Assembly (NCBI RefSeq): GCF_016583785.1
Contig: NZ_NRRU01000011.1
Location: 1-64,000, forward strand
DNA from: Rubrivivax gelatinosus
GTDB lineage: Bacteria; Pseudomonadota; Gammaproteobacteria; Burkholderiales; Burkholderiaceae_C
Length of the DNA: 64,000 nucleotides
Direction: 5' to 3'
Position numbers and translations under genes: made by a program. The notes beneath the pieces are model-generated. The model ran no database searches. It worked only from the letters and a program-made list of their open reading frames with translations, and was not told the DNA's origin. Positions 7,690 through 22,920 of this stretch are shown here, one piece after another (within the stretch, counting starts at the first letter, position 1; each line of letters starts with the position of its first letter).

Positions 7690-10600
7690 TCACTCGACGA
7701 CGAAGACCACCGCGCTGCGTGCCGGCAGCGTGAAGCGGCCGTTGGTGTTGTCGCTGGCCGCCGTCGCGGCGCGGGTGTCGGCGGCATCGGCGGCCCGGTG
7801 CACCGGGTGCAGCACCCAGGACTTGCCGGCGTCCTCGGGAATGGTCAGCGTGCGCGCTTCGTCGTCGACGTTGACGAAGTACAGCAGCTCGGCGAAACGC
7901 GCGCCGGCATAGCCGCTGCCGTCGAGGTGGCCGACCAGCACCGTCGGCAGCTGCGACGCGCCGGTGTTGCGGAACACCAGCCGCGCCTTGACGTCGGCGG
8001 CGCTGCGCAGCCGGAACAAGGTCGAGCTGGCGCGGATGCGCAGCAGGTCGCGGAAGGCGTCGCGTGTCCAGGCGATCTGCGCCGGCGGCGGCAGCAAGTC
8101 GGTGTCGGCGAGCAGCGGCCGCATCAGGTCCCAGTTGACGCCGTTGTCGCCTTCGGGCGGCAGACCGACGCCGAAGTTGTTGCTCGCATAACTCCAGTCC
8201 AACTTGTTGAACCAGTCGCCCGAGTCGAAGCTGTTGCGGTCCAGCGACTTGCTGCGCAGCGTGTCGATGCCGGCGTGGAAGTAGGCGATGCCCTGGCTGA
8301 AGACGTTGACCGCAGCGGCCAGCATCTGCACCCGGGCGCGGTCTTCGGCGCTGGTGGCCAGCGGCAGCTTGTAGACGTCGACGTCGAACAGCGTCTGGTT
8401 GTCGTGGTTCTCCACGTAGTTGACGACTTCGCCCGGCTGGCTGACGTAACCCGCCGGCTGGCCGTTGTAGTCGATCGCCTGCAGCTCGCGCAGGTCGCCG
8501 CTGTAGGTGCGCAGCGTGTAGTCGCGGATCGAGCCCGCGAGCCCGACCCGCACCAGGTCGGCGGCACGCAGCAGGTCGGTCGAGGTCTTGGCACCACCGA
8601 GTGCGTTCGGGTCGTAATACAGGCCGTTGACGTAGCCCTGGTTCGCCACCAGCGCGTCGCCCGAGTCGAAGGGGCTGCCGCCGCGCACCGCGTCGCGCGC
8701 CCGGTCGCTGAAGGTCGCGATGCCCGAGCCGTTCAGCGACAGCTGCGAGGCCTGGACGAAACGGGCGCCATCGGCGACCTCACCGAAGTTCCAGCCTTCG
8801 CCGACCAGATCGACGTGGCGGCCGGTGGCGGCGTCGACCGCCGTCTGCAGCCGCTGCATCGTCGCGCGCGGCTGGTGGCCCATCAGGTCGAAGCGGAACG
8901 AGTCGATGCCGTACTGGGTCGCCCACAGCACGACCGAGTCGAGCATCAGCTTGCCCATCATCAGGTTTTCGGTCGCGGTGTTGGCGCAGCAGGTCGAGGT
9001 CTCGAGATCGCCGGCCGCGTTCAGGCGCTGGTAGTAGCCGGGCACGACGCGGTCGAGCACCGCCTTGTCGTTCTGGCCGGCGGCCGTCGTGTGGTTGTAG
9101 ACGACGTCCATGCCGACGCGCAGCCCGGCCGCGTGCAGCGCCATCACCATCGAGCGGAACTCGCGCACACGCGCCGCGCCGTCCTGGGCGTCGCTGGCAT
9201 AGCTGCCTTCGGGCGCGTTGAAGTGGAAGGGGTCGTAGCCCCAGTTGAAGCAGTCTTCGGCCTTGACCGCGCCGACGGCGGCCTGCTGCGCGCTGCTGTC
9301 GGGCGCGCCGGAGATGCTGGGCGTCACGCAGCCGGTCTCGGGCACGGTGGCGATGTCGAACACCGGCAGCAGGTGCACGTCGGTCAGCCCGGCGCCGGCC
9401 AGCGCCGACAGGTGGCGCATGCCGTTGGAGCCGGTGTCGGTGAAGGCCAGGTACTTGCCGCGGTGCGCCTCGGGCACGGTGGCGTCGTTGGCCGAGAAGT
9501 CGCGCAGGTGCAATTCATAGATCGACATGTCGGGCGCGGCAGCCAGCGCGGCCGGGCGCGTGTGGCCGTCCCAGCCGGCGGGTTTCAGCGCAGCGGCCGA
9601 CAGGCTGGCGATGTAGCTGCGTCTGGAGTCGGCCGACAGGCTGACCGAATACGGGTCGGTGACGAGCTGGCGCACGACACCGACGCCACGCACGAAGACC
9701 TCGACGACCCAGCGGTAGTAGCGGCCCGACAGGTCGCCGCTGCGTTCGGCGCGCCAGACGCCGGTGGCGGCGTCGAAGCTGGCGTCCTCCAGCGCCACTG
9801 TCGGGCCGGTGGCGCTGTCGTAGATCGCGACCGAGACCTTCTGCGCCGTCGGCGCCCAGAGCTTGAAGACGCTGCGCTCGGCGCTCGGCGTCACGCCCAG
9901 GTCGCCGGCATCGGCGGCCGCCGCGTACAGGTCGTCGAGCGCGCCGGGCAGCTGCGCCGTCGTCGCGTTGCGCACCTCGCCGTCGGCCGTCTCCTGCACC
10001 AGCACCAGCTGGCGCTTGAGCAGCTCGCCGATGCGGGCCTGGTCGGCGCTGCGCACGGCCAGGCGCACGCCGGGGGCGACGAACTTGAAACGTTCGGCGA
10101 CGGCGGCGTCGAGTTCGGCGGTCGACACCTCCAGCGTCAGCGCGCCGTCGGCGCCGCTCGCCTTGCCGCCGCGCGGCGCCTGGATCTGGCCGCGCGAGGC
10201 GTAATAGAGCTTGAAGACGCCGGTGGCGTCCCAGCGCGGCGCCTGGATCAGGGCGCGTGTCAGCCAGTAGGCGCGCGCGTCGCGCGTCGAGGCCTGGCGC
10301 AGGTCGGGCGGCGCGGTGTAGACGGTGGCGTCGCCTTCGACCAGCCAGACCTCGGCTACACCGGCGGTGGCCGCGAGCGTCGCATAGTTGACGGCGATGT
10401 TGGCGTCGCGGCCGTCCTTGTCGTCGGGCGAGCCGCCCGGCGGGCGGCCGTGGATGATGAACTCGAGCACGGTGCGTGCGGCGTCGTCTTTCGGGTTCAG
10501 CACGGGGGTGTCGAAAACGATCTCGCCGTCGCCGGCGGTATAGCCAGGCATCGCATCGAAGGCGACGGCGGCCTGCCAGTCGCTGATCGTCACGCCGGGC

Positions 10601-11217
10601 AGGCGCGAGACGTCCAGACCGCTGCCGCTCCACAGGTGCAGGCCCCAGTTCGTGTAGCCGCCGTCGTAGCGGCGGTAGTGCACGCGCACCGTGTCCAGGT
10701 CGGGCGCGCTGGCGCCGACGGGGTTGCGGGCGTAGTTCGTCGGGTCGCTGGCGAGCTTGTAGATCGCCGTGCCTTCGGCCAGCGACCAGTACTGCTGCTG
10801 GTCGCCGTTGGCGCCCGACCAGCCCGAGGGCTCACGCTCCGAGCCACCGCCCTTGACGATGATGAAGTTGAAGGCCGAGGCCGCGACCGGCACATCCCAG
10901 TAGCTGCCGGCGGTGTCGACGCCGTCGGGCGCGCGACCGGGCCAGCCGCCCAGCGCTTCGCCCGGCGCGTTGTAAACATACAGCGTCCAGCCGGCGTAGT
11001 TGGCGTCCGGGCGGCTGTAGTGCAGGCGCACCGTGACCGGCTCGCCGCCGGTGTCGGCAGGCACCGCCGCGAGCACTTGCTTGAGGTCGGTGGCGTCGCC
11101 CACCGACAGGTCCTGGTCACCGCCGCCGTCGCCGCCGCAACCCGGCACGATAGCCAGCATCACCGAGGTAATAGCGAGCAGCCACCAGCGCCGCAGCGCC
11201 TGCCACGATCCATTCAT
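7690..11217 (-). CDS. pulA: Lipoprotein pullulanase (type I, GH13) with two N-terminal CBM41-like domains
   Basis: A 1175-residue debranching enzyme that hydrolyses alpha-1,6 links in pullulan and branched dextrins. The signal peptide ends in a lipobox (AIVPGC, Cys27), so the mature protein is lipid-anchored. Two starch-binding modules follow, each starting with a VRLHY/VRVHY motif (about residues 62-158 and 175-310), then a CBM48-like region and the catalytic barrel. The pullulanase signature FNWGYDP and the GH13 regions [16 protein letters not shown] (nucleophile Asp), LVGEGWNFG (acid Glu) and VENHDNQ are all present. It is divergent from a lipoprotein alpha-amylase, and a HexR-like palindrome lies in the shared 173-base gap. 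Gram-negative PulA usually needs a type II secretion system to reach the cell surface; none is in this window. Confidence 0.93.
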   Translation of the reverse strand: MNGSWQALRRWWLLAITSVMLAIVPGCGGDGGGDQDLSVGDATDLKQVLAAVPADTGGEPVTVRLHYSRPDANYAGWTLYVYNAPGEALGGWPGRAPDGVDTAGSYWDVPVAASAFNFIIVKGGGSEREPSGWSGANGDQQQYWSLAEGTAIYKLASDPTNYARNPVGASAPDLDTVRVHYRRYDGGYTNWGLHLWSGSGLDVSRLPGVTISDWQAAVAFDAMPGYTAGDGEIVFDTPVLNPKDDAARTVLEFIIHGRPPGGSPDDKDGRDANIAVNYATLAATAGVAEVWLVEGDATVYTAPPDLRQASTRDARAYWLTRALIQAPRWDATGVFKLYYASRGQIQAPRGGKASGADGALTLEVSTAELDAAVAERFKFVAPGVRLAVRSADQARIGELLKRQLVLVQETADGEVRNATTAQLPGALDDLYAAAADAGDLGVTPSAERSVFKLWAPTAQKVSVAIYDSATGPTVALEDASFDAATGVWRAERSGDLSGRYYRWVVEVFVRGVGVVRQLVTDPYSVSLSADSRRSYIASLSAAALKPAGWDGHTRPAALAAAPDMSIYELHLRDFSANDATVPEAHRGKYLAFTDTGSNGMRHLSALAGAGLTDVHLLPVFDIATVPETGCVTPSISGAPDSSAQQAAVGAVKAEDCFNWGYDPFHFNAPEGSYASDAQDGAARVREFRSMVMALHAAGLRVGMDVVYNHTTAAGQNDKAVLDRVVPGYYQRLNAAGDLETSTCCANTATENLMMGKLMLDSVVLWATQYGIDSFRFDLMGHQPRATMQRLQTAVDAATGRHVDLVGEGWNFGEVADGARFVQASQLSLNGSGIATFSDRARDAVRGGSPFDSGDALVANQGYVNGLYYDPNALGGAKTSTDLLRAADLVRVGLAGSIRDYTLRTYSGDLRELQAIDYNGQPAGYVSQPGEVVNYVENHDNQTLFDVDVYKLPLATSAEDRARVQMLAAAVNVFSQGIAYFHAGIDTLRSKSLDRNSFDSGDWFNKLDWSYASNNFGVGLPPEGDNGVNWDLMRPLLADTDLLPPPAQIAWTRDAFRDLLRIRASSTLFRLRSAADVKARLVFRNTGASQLPTVLVGHLDGSGYAGARFAELLYFVNVDDEARTLTIPEDAGKSWVLHPVHRAADAADTRAATAASDNTNGRFTLPARSAVVFVVE

Positions 11218-11344
11218 GTCTTGTCTCCTCTGACGGCCGGAGCCTCCGGCGGCAGACCGTCATCGCCGGGGGTGCCGATGCTATTGAGACGGCATGCGAC
11301 GGTGACCCGAGCTAACCCGGTGTGCCGGCCATGTGAACCGGGGG

Positions 11345-11359
11345 TGTAGTGGGACTACA
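11345..11359. promoter_or_regulatory. Putative HexR operator between pulA and the alpha-amylase gene
   Basis: TGTAGTgggACTACA is a perfect 6-3-6 palindrome that fits the published HexR consensus TGTARTnnnAYTACA. It sits 31 bases before the amylase start and 127 bases before the pulA start, so one bound dimer could affect both divergent genes. A HexR-type protein is encoded at 24343-26253. An AAGCGCTT palindrome typical of LacI-family sites lies just beyond it (11365-11372). Confidence 0.7.
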
Positions 11360-11390
11360 GTCGCAAGCGCTTCATCGTCCGCAATCGACC

Positions 11391-12995
<1,605 letters not shown>

Positions 12996-13007
12996 GCGGC
13001 AGCGATG

Positions 13008-13029
13008 GCGGCCGGCTCGCGCCGGCCGC
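13008..13029 (+). terminator. GC-rich hairpin after the amylase gene
   Basis: GCGGCCGG and CCGGCCGC form an 8-bp stem with a 6-base loop, 12 bases after the amylase stop and 5 bases from the end of the convergent gene. No T-run follows, so intrinsic termination is uncertain. Confidence 0.4.
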
Positions 13030-13034
13030 GCCGG

Positions 13035-13928
13035 TCAGAGCTGCTGCAGCACCTCGTAGCGCTTCTGCCGGTATTCCTCGTCGGTGATCAGGCCGCTGTC
13101 GTGCAGGCGCTTCAGGGTGCGCAGGCGTTGCTCCTGCTCCTCGAAGAAGCCGGCATCTCGCGGGCGCTGCGGCGCCGGCGCCACCGCGGCCGGCGCCACC
13201 GGGGCCGCGGTGGCAGCCGGTGCTGCGGGCGCGCCGGCCTTGCCCGGTGCCGCCGGCACCGCAGCCGGCACGGCCGGAGCCGCCACCGCTGGCGGCGCGA
13301 CCAGCACCGAGACCCAGTCGGAGCGCACGTTGCGGCCGTTCGGCGCGGCGATGCGAACGCCGGCGTCCACCGGCGCCGCACGGTGGCCGGGTTCGAACGC
13401 GATGCGGACGCCGGTGGCGCGGAACTGGCCTTCGAACTGGGCCCAGACCATGCCGGCGATCAGTTGCAGACCGTCGGCGCTGCGGAACACACGCCCGGTG
13501 GTCACGGTGCGCGGCACCAGCGGCCCGAAACCGCCGTGACGGCCGGTGACCGCGAACGCGACGTCCTGGCCAGGTTCGGCCTGCGCCAGCGCCTTCACCA
13601 GCGCCGGCACCAGCGTCTTCAGCTCGTCTTCGCTGAACAGTTCGTCGTCCTTGGCGGCGTTGCGCAGCGGCGACAGCGCCGCGCGCAGCTGCTCGCTCGA
13701 GACCACCGCCGGGTGCAGCGACGGTGCTGCACCGGGCTCGGCGCGCTCGATGCGCACGAAGTCGTGCGCGTCGGCGTAGACGGTCGAAACGACGCGGCCC
13801 GCGCTGCTGTCGGGCAGGAAACGTTCGGCGCGCCCGGTGGGCGATTGCGCGAACGCGATCGAGGCAGCGCAGGCCAGCACGGCCGCGCAGGACACCGGAC
13901 GCCAGGCGCCGGACGGAAAGGCACGCAT
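13035..13928 (-). CDS. Secreted or periplasmic protein of unknown function with a C-terminal SHOCT motif
   Basis: A 297-residue protein. The signal peptide is MRAFPSGAWRPVSCAAVLAC followed by AASIAFA-QS. The middle section has no fold I recognise; it includes SEDELKTLVPALVKALAQAE and a beta-rich stretch around FEGQFRATGVRIAFEPG. A long Ala/Pro linker (about residues 215-265) leads to LKRLHDSGLITDEEYRQKR, a SHOCT motif, a short element common at protein ends and thought to aid oligomerisation. ATG 13928 is preferred over ATG 13943 because GGAGG lies at the right distance before it. It faces the amylase gene tail to tail and is not clearly tied to starch use. Confidence 0.75.
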   Translation of the reverse strand: MRAFPSGAWRPVSCAAVLACAASIAFAQSPTGRAERFLPDSSAGRVVSTVYADAHDFVRIERAEPGAAPSLHPAVVSSEQLRAALSPLRNAAKDDELFSEDELKTLVPALVKALAQAEPGQDVAFAVTGRHGGFGPLVPRTVTTGRVFRSADGLQLIAGMVWAQFEGQFRATGVRIAFEPGHRAAPVDAGVRIAAPNGRNVRSDWVSVLVAPPAVAAPAVPAAVPAAPGKAGAPAAPAATAAPVAPAAVAPAPQRPRDAGFFEEQEQRLRTLKRLHDSGLITDEEYRQKRYEVLQQL

Positions 13929-14128
13929 CGAAACCCTCCTCATGGCAGGACATGGCGGGCCGTTGCGCCGCAGCCGGCGGTCGCCAACAGGCCACCGTAG
14001 CTGCGGGCTCGGCCCAGCCGCCGTAACAATCCTACATCAGCAACAGCGACTGAACGCTAAGTGCTTGATTCACAACGATTGACATAGCCAACCAATAGAG
14101 TAAACCCGGTTTCATCGAGGTACGTCGA

Positions 14129-14143
14129 TGTATATTCTCTACA
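14129..14143. promoter_or_regulatory. Putative HexR-like operator over the malK promoter
   Basis: TGTA-N7-TACA (14129-14143) is embedded in a longer inverted repeat, CGATGTA/TACATCG (14126-14132 and 14140-14146). It keeps the outer half-sites of the HexR consensus but not the inner bases. TATATT at 14131-14136, a good -10 hexamer, lies inside it, so binding would block RNA polymerase. It is 73 bases before the chosen malK start. Confidence 0.5.
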
Positions 14144-14216
14144 TCGGCATGCGCCTGGAGCGCAAGGGTCGTGGTGGTCGAGCCCGATCCGGGGCGCGAT
14201 GGCGGAGGTGCGAACG

Positions 14217-15332
<1,116 letters not shown>

Positions 15333-15392
15333 CGAGCGGACACCACGCGCGCTTTCGTTCCATACCGTCAAGACAACGACTGAGGAGAGCCC

Positions 15393-16589
<1,197 letters not shown>

Positions 16590-16606
16590 GCCGGCACGCG
16601 ACCAGC

Positions 16607-16667
16607 CCCGCACGGCCGCGAGGCCGTGCGGGCGATGCCTAGCGGGGGGCGGCACGCATGCCGCCCC
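16607..16667 (+). repeat. Two tandem hairpins between malE and malF
   Basis: Hairpin 1: CCCGCACGGCC (16607-16617) pairs with GGCCGTGCGGG (16622-16632) around the GNRA tetraloop GCGA. Hairpin 2: GGGGCGGCA (16646-16654) pairs with TGCCGCCCC (16659-16667) around a 4-base loop. Neither is followed by a T-run, so they are more likely mRNA-stabilising or attenuating structures than full terminators, in the place where E. coli carries REP elements. Confidence 0.75.
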
Positions 16668-16711
16668 GCACCGAGCGACGGCGCCCGCCACGAAGGCGCC
16701 ACGGGACGACG

Positions 16712-18274
16712 ATGGGACGAACCGACTGGGGCCGACTGCTGAAGTGGCCGTTCACGACGGTCACGGCACTGGCCTGCCTGTGGCTCGTCTTCCGCATCTA
16801 CGCCAGCGGCCAGCCGCTGTGGGCGCTGCTCGCGCTCGGGCTGTTAGGGCTGGGCTTCTTCGTCTACCTGTCCAACGTCGCCTTCGCCTACCGCTACCTG
16901 TTCCCGGGGCTGGCGGGCATGCTGGTGTTCGTCGCCTTCCCGCTGCTGTACACGGTGCAGATCGGGTTCACGAACTACTCGTCGGCCAACCTGCTGACGC
17001 TGGAACGGGCGACCGCCTACCTGCTCGAGCAGTCGACCCCCGGCGACGGCGCCGGCTGGCACTTCACGCTGCACCCCGACGGCAGCCGCTGGCGGCTGCT
17101 GCTGGCGGCCGACGACGCACCTGACGACGAGACCCCCGAAGCGCTGGCCGCACGCAGCGTCGTGACGCCGCCGCTGGCGCTCGCCCCCGGCGAGGCCAGC
17201 GACGAGATCGCGCTCGTGCCGCTGGCCGCATCCGGCTTCACGCCGGGGGACCCGCTGCCGCTGGGAGAGGTGCTCAAGCGCCGCCAGGCGCTCGCGACGC
17301 TGAAGCTGGCGCTGCCCGACGGCAGCAAGCTGTCCTACGCCGGCGTGCGCGAGTTCGCGACGCTGACCCCGACCTTCACGCGCGAAGCCGACGGCGTGCT
17401 GCGCCAGACCGCCACCGGCACGCTGTTCCGCGCCAATGGCGACACCGGCTTCTACGAAAGCGAAGCCGGCGAGCGCCTGCAGCCGGGCTTCAAGGTCGGC
17501 ATCGGCTTCGGCAACTACCTGCGCATGGTCGAGGACCCGGACTTCCGCGGCCCGTTCATGCGCATCTTCGTCTGGACCGTGGTCTTCGCCGGGCTGACGG
17601 TGCTGTTCACGCTGGCCGTCGGCACGACGCTGGCGGTGCTGCTGAACTGGGAGGCGCTGCGGTTCCGCACCGTCTACCGCACGCTGCTGTTCCTGCCCTA
17701 CGCGGTGCCGGGCTTCATCTCGATCCTGGTGTTCAAGGGGCTGTTCAACCAGAACTTCGGCGAAATCAACCTGATCCTGAACGCGCTGTTCGGCATCAAG
17801 CCGTCCTGGTTCGCCGACCCGTTCCTGGCCAAGGTGATGATCCTGCTGGTCAACACCTGGCTCGGCTACCCGTACATCATGGTGCTCTGCACCGGGCTCA
17901 TCAAGGCGATCCCGGCCGACCTGTACGAGGCCTCGGCGATCTCCGGCGCCAAGCCGCTGACCAACTTCTGGAAGATCACGGCGCCCTTGATCGTCAAGCC
18001 GCTGACGCCGCTCTTGATCGCGTCCTTCGCGTTCAACTTCAACAACTTCGTGCTGATCGCGCTGCTCACCAACGGGCGGCCCGACTTCCTCAACACCAAG
18101 GTGCCGGCGGGCACGACCGACATCCTGGTGTCCTATACCTACCGCATCGCGTTCCAGGATTCGGGGCAGAACTTCGGGCTCGCCGCGGCGATCTCGACGA
18201 TCATCTTCTTCCTGGTGGCGATGCTGTCGATGGCCAACCTGAAGCTGGCCAAGGTCAACGACGAGCGCAAGTAA
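16712..18274 (+). CDS. malF: Maltodextrin ABC transporter permease MalF
   Basis: A 520-residue inner-membrane permease. Like E. coli MalF (514 residues) it has extra N-terminal membrane helices and a large periplasmic insertion (about residues 95-275) before the permease core. The EAA loop that docks on MalK reads LYEASAISGAKPLTNFWKIT, and NWEALRFRTVYRTLLFLPYAVP is a typical core segment. ATG 16712 gives the normal length; a start at 16658 would add an Arg-rich tail and overlap hairpin 2. It is followed after 3 bases by malG. Confidence 0.93.
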   Translation: MGRTDWGRLLKWPFTTVTALACLWLVFRIYASGQPLWALLALGLLGLGFFVYLSNVAFAYRYLFPGLAGMLVFVAFPLLYTVQIGFTNYSSANLLTLERATAYLLEQSTPGDGAGWHFTLHPDGSRWRLLLAADDAPDDETPEALAARSVVTPPLALAPGEASDEIALVPLAASGFTPGDPLPLGEVLKRRQALATLKLALPDGSKLSYAGVREFATLTPTFTREADGVLRQTATGTLFRANGDTGFYESEAGERLQPGFKVGIGFGNYLRMVEDPDFRGPFMRIFVWTVVFAGLTVLFTLAVGTTLAVLLNWEALRFRTVYRTLLFLPYAVPGFISILVFKGLFNQNFGEINLILNALFGIKPSWFADPFLAKVMILLVNTWLGYPYIMVLCTGLIKAIPADLYEASAISGAKPLTNFWKITAPLIVKPLTPLLIASFAFNFNNFVLIALLTNGRPDFLNTKVPAGTTDILVSYTYRIAFQDSGQNFGLAAAISTIIFFLVAMLSMANLKLAKVNDERK

Positions 18275-18277
18275 ACC

Positions 18278-19168
<891 letters not shown>

Positions 19169-19193
19169 CGCACCTCGCCGGAGTTCGCGCCAC

Positions 19194-20882
<1,689 letters not shown>

Positions 20883-20934
20883 CCCCGAGGCCGCGGGTGG
20901 CGGCCGTATCGACATGCCCACGAAGGAGAAGACG

Positions 20935-21411
20935 ATGAAACGACTCGCCTGGATCGCCGCGCTCGGCACGGCCGCCCTGTTCTCGGCCGGCCCGGCCAGC
21001 GCGCAGGATGCCGTCAAGGCCGCCGAGGTGCCGGCCGACATGATCTCGCTGCACTACTACCGCCCGGACGGCAGTTACGCCGGCTGGGGCGTGCATTTCT
21101 GGGAATCGTTCGAGAAGGTGCAGGACGGCAAGGTCGTCGGCCCGCGCGACAAGGCCGACATGCCGATCATGGCCATCAGCTGGGGCAGCCCGATGAAGCC
21201 CACCGGCCAGGACGGCTTCGGCATGTACTGGCAGGTCAAGGCCAACGAGTTCCGCAACGGCAAGATCAACTACATCATCCACAAGGGCGACACCAAGGAC
21301 TGCACCAAGGACTCGACCTGGATGCTGGCGCAGGGCCGGCAGGTTTTCATCAACCAGGGCGACTGCACCGCGTACTTCACGCTCGAGGACGCGCTGAAGG
21401 CACGCAAGTAA
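20935..21411 (+). CDS. Small secreted protein consisting of one CBM41-like starch-binding domain
   Basis: A 158-residue protein with a signal peptide (MKRLAWIAALGTAALFSAGP then ASAQ) and a single module beginning ISLHYYRPDGSYAGWGVHFW. This resembles the two N-terminal modules of the pullulanase at 7690-11217 ([15 protein letters not shown]), and INYIIHKGDTKDC resembles the later FIIVKGG strand. CBM41 modules bind alpha-glucans. No catalytic domain follows: the protein stops at KARK before a strong terminator. It is the last gene of the mal operon, with AAGGAG before the ATG. A role in holding or presenting dextrins in the periplasm is inference. Confidence 0.8.
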   Translation: MKRLAWIAALGTAALFSAGPASAQDAVKAAEVPADMISLHYYRPDGSYAGWGVHFWESFEKVQDGKVVGPRDKADMPIMAISWGSPMKPTGQDGFGMYWQVKANEFRNGKINYIIHKGDTKDCTKDSTWMLAQGRQVFINQGDCTAYFTLEDALKARK

Positions 21412-21451
21412 GGGCGGCACTGCCTGGCGGAACGCCAGGCGGACGACGAAA

Positions 21452-21475
21452 AAAGGCGCTCCGAGGAGCGCCTTT
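21452..21475 (+). terminator. Rho-independent terminator of the mal operon
   Basis: GGCGCTCC (21455-21462) and GGAGCGCC (21465-21472) form an 8-bp stem with a GA loop, flanked by AAA and TTT, so it may work for both convergent transcription units. A second hairpin, CCTGGCG-GAA-CGCCAGG, lies at 21423-21439. Confidence 0.8.
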
Positions 21476-21531
21476 GTCGTCACTGGACGGGAAACGCGAA
21501 GGGCGCCGGCTGCCCGGCACCCCTCAGTCCA

Positions 21532-22749
21532 TTACCACCAGGCTTCGACCTGGAAGCCGTAGGTCGTGCCACTGGTGTCGGCGCCGAAGCGGCCGGTTGC
21601 ACCGCCGGCGACACCACCCCATTGGTCACGCGCCGCGTCGTTCCACTTCGCGTGCGTCACGAACAGGCGCAGTTCCGGGCGCGCGAAGAAGCCGCGGCCG
21701 GCCACCAGCGTCGGGGCGATCGTCAGCTTGGTCAGGTGCATCGTGTCGCCGTTTTCGGGCTTCACGCGGTCATAACCCAGTTCGGCCTGAAGCTTGAAGT
21801 AGTCGTTCAGGTGCCAGGCGGGCCGCACACCCAGCGAAGTCCACTTGTAGTTGTCCTTCTGGTCCTGGTAGACGAAGGTGTACATGCCGCTGAAGGCCGG
21901 CGCGAACTCGACGATGCCGAAGTCGACGATGCGCCAGGTCTTGTGGTCGCTGTCGGCGGTGTAGTCGGGGTAGCCGAGCGACATGTTGCTGGCCGAGCCT
22001 TTGCCGTACTGGACGGCCACCTTGTTGAAGCCGCCCAGCATCGGGATCATGTGCTCGACCTGGACGAAGCCGCCGTTCTCGGCCGTCGCGCCGTTGGTCG
22101 AGTCGGCACGGTTGATCTCGACCGAGAAGTCGAGGCTGCCGGCACGGCCGAGGCTCAGGCCTTCGTAACGGAAGTCGTGGCGCGTCATGCCACGGTCGCC
22201 GTCGGTGTTGCGCAGCAGCGCGTACGAGAAGTTGCCCGGGCCGACCTTGATGTCCTCGATACCGGCGCCGTAGCCCGAGGTGTCGTGGTAGTAGAAGTCG
22301 GTGATGTGGACGTCTTCACGCTTGTAGTAGCGCTTGCCGGCCCAGACGCTGGCACCGTGCAGCATCGGCAGGCCCTTCACGCCGATCCAGTTCTGGCGCA
22401 GAGCCCAGTCGCGCGAATCGTCGTCGGTCGTCAGGCTTTCATAGTCCTGCTGCGACGAGTAGGTGCCCTTGTAGGCGAACATCAGGTGGTAGTCGAACTT
22501 GACGCCGTCCTTGCCGTCGTACAGGTTCTGGTCGAGCTGGGCTTCGCCGTAGGTTTCGCACTCGTTGCCCAGGCGGTACTTGGTGTAGGCGCCCGGAAGC
22601 GAGAAGCAGGTCTGTTCACCGCCGCCGCTGGTAACCCCGGAGCCCGAGCGCAGGTACCCGTGGAACTCCAGCGCGCTGGCGCCAGTGCTGAACAGTGCCG
22701 CGGCGGCAGCGGCGGCCAATGGAAGCAGTCGGGTGTGAAGGCGGGACAT
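21532..22749 (-). CDS. lamB: Maltoporin (LamB family)
   Basis: A 405-residue outer-membrane porin for maltodextrin uptake. It has a signal peptide (MSRLHTRLLPLAAAAAAALF, cleaved after GASA) and starts mature ALEFHGYLRSGSG, close to the E. coli LamB start. WAGKRYYKREDVHITDFYY and the repeated aromatic residues fit the LamB greasy slide, and the chain ends in Trp (VEAWW) as an outer-membrane beta-barrel should. ATG 22749 is chosen for the signal peptide and the AGGAG before it. It lies 171 bases after glk on the same strand, probably in one operon; that gap shows no other feature. Confidence 0.93.
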   Translation of the reverse strand: MSRLHTRLLPLAAAAAAALFSTGASALEFHGYLRSGSGVTSGGGEQTCFSLPGAYTKYRLGNECETYGEAQLDQNLYDGKDGVKFDYHLMFAYKGTYSSQQDYESLTTDDDSRDWALRQNWIGVKGLPMLHGASVWAGKRYYKREDVHITDFYYHDTSGYGAGIEDIKVGPGNFSYALLRNTDGDRGMTRHDFRYEGLSLGRAGSLDFSVEINRADSTNGATAENGGFVQVEHMIPMLGGFNKVAVQYGKGSASNMSLGYPDYTADSDHKTWRIVDFGIVEFAPAFSGMYTFVYQDQKDNYKWTSLGVRPAWHLNDYFKLQAELGYDRVKPENGDTMHLTKLTIAPTLVAGRGFFARPELRLFVTHAKWNDAARDQWGGVAGGATGRFGADTSGTTYGFQVEAWW

Positions 22750-22920
22750 CGTTAACTCCTCATTCGTGGTCTGGTGAAAAGGACGGGGAGACTTCGGCGG
22801 GCGCCCATCGAACAAGCCCCGCCCGGGCCCGCGACCGTCGTCCGGCGGTCGCGGCAATCGCCGTCGCGCGGGGGATCTCGGTCCCTCCGGCCCGACGGGC
22901 GCATGGCTGGCAGCACGCGT

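Noticed and set aside
7114-11349. A 1411-residue open frame on the plus strand opposite rep and pulA
   Set aside because: It has the Arg/Ala/Gly/Val-rich composition of antisense GC-rich frames and no domain, and it is fully covered by two well-supported genes on the other strand.
14079-14084. TTGACA as the -35 of malK
   Set aside because: The hexamer is perfect, but no acceptable -10 lies 16-18 bases downstream (TAAACC or AAACCC). TATATT at 14131 is a better -10, so this was not listed as the promoter.
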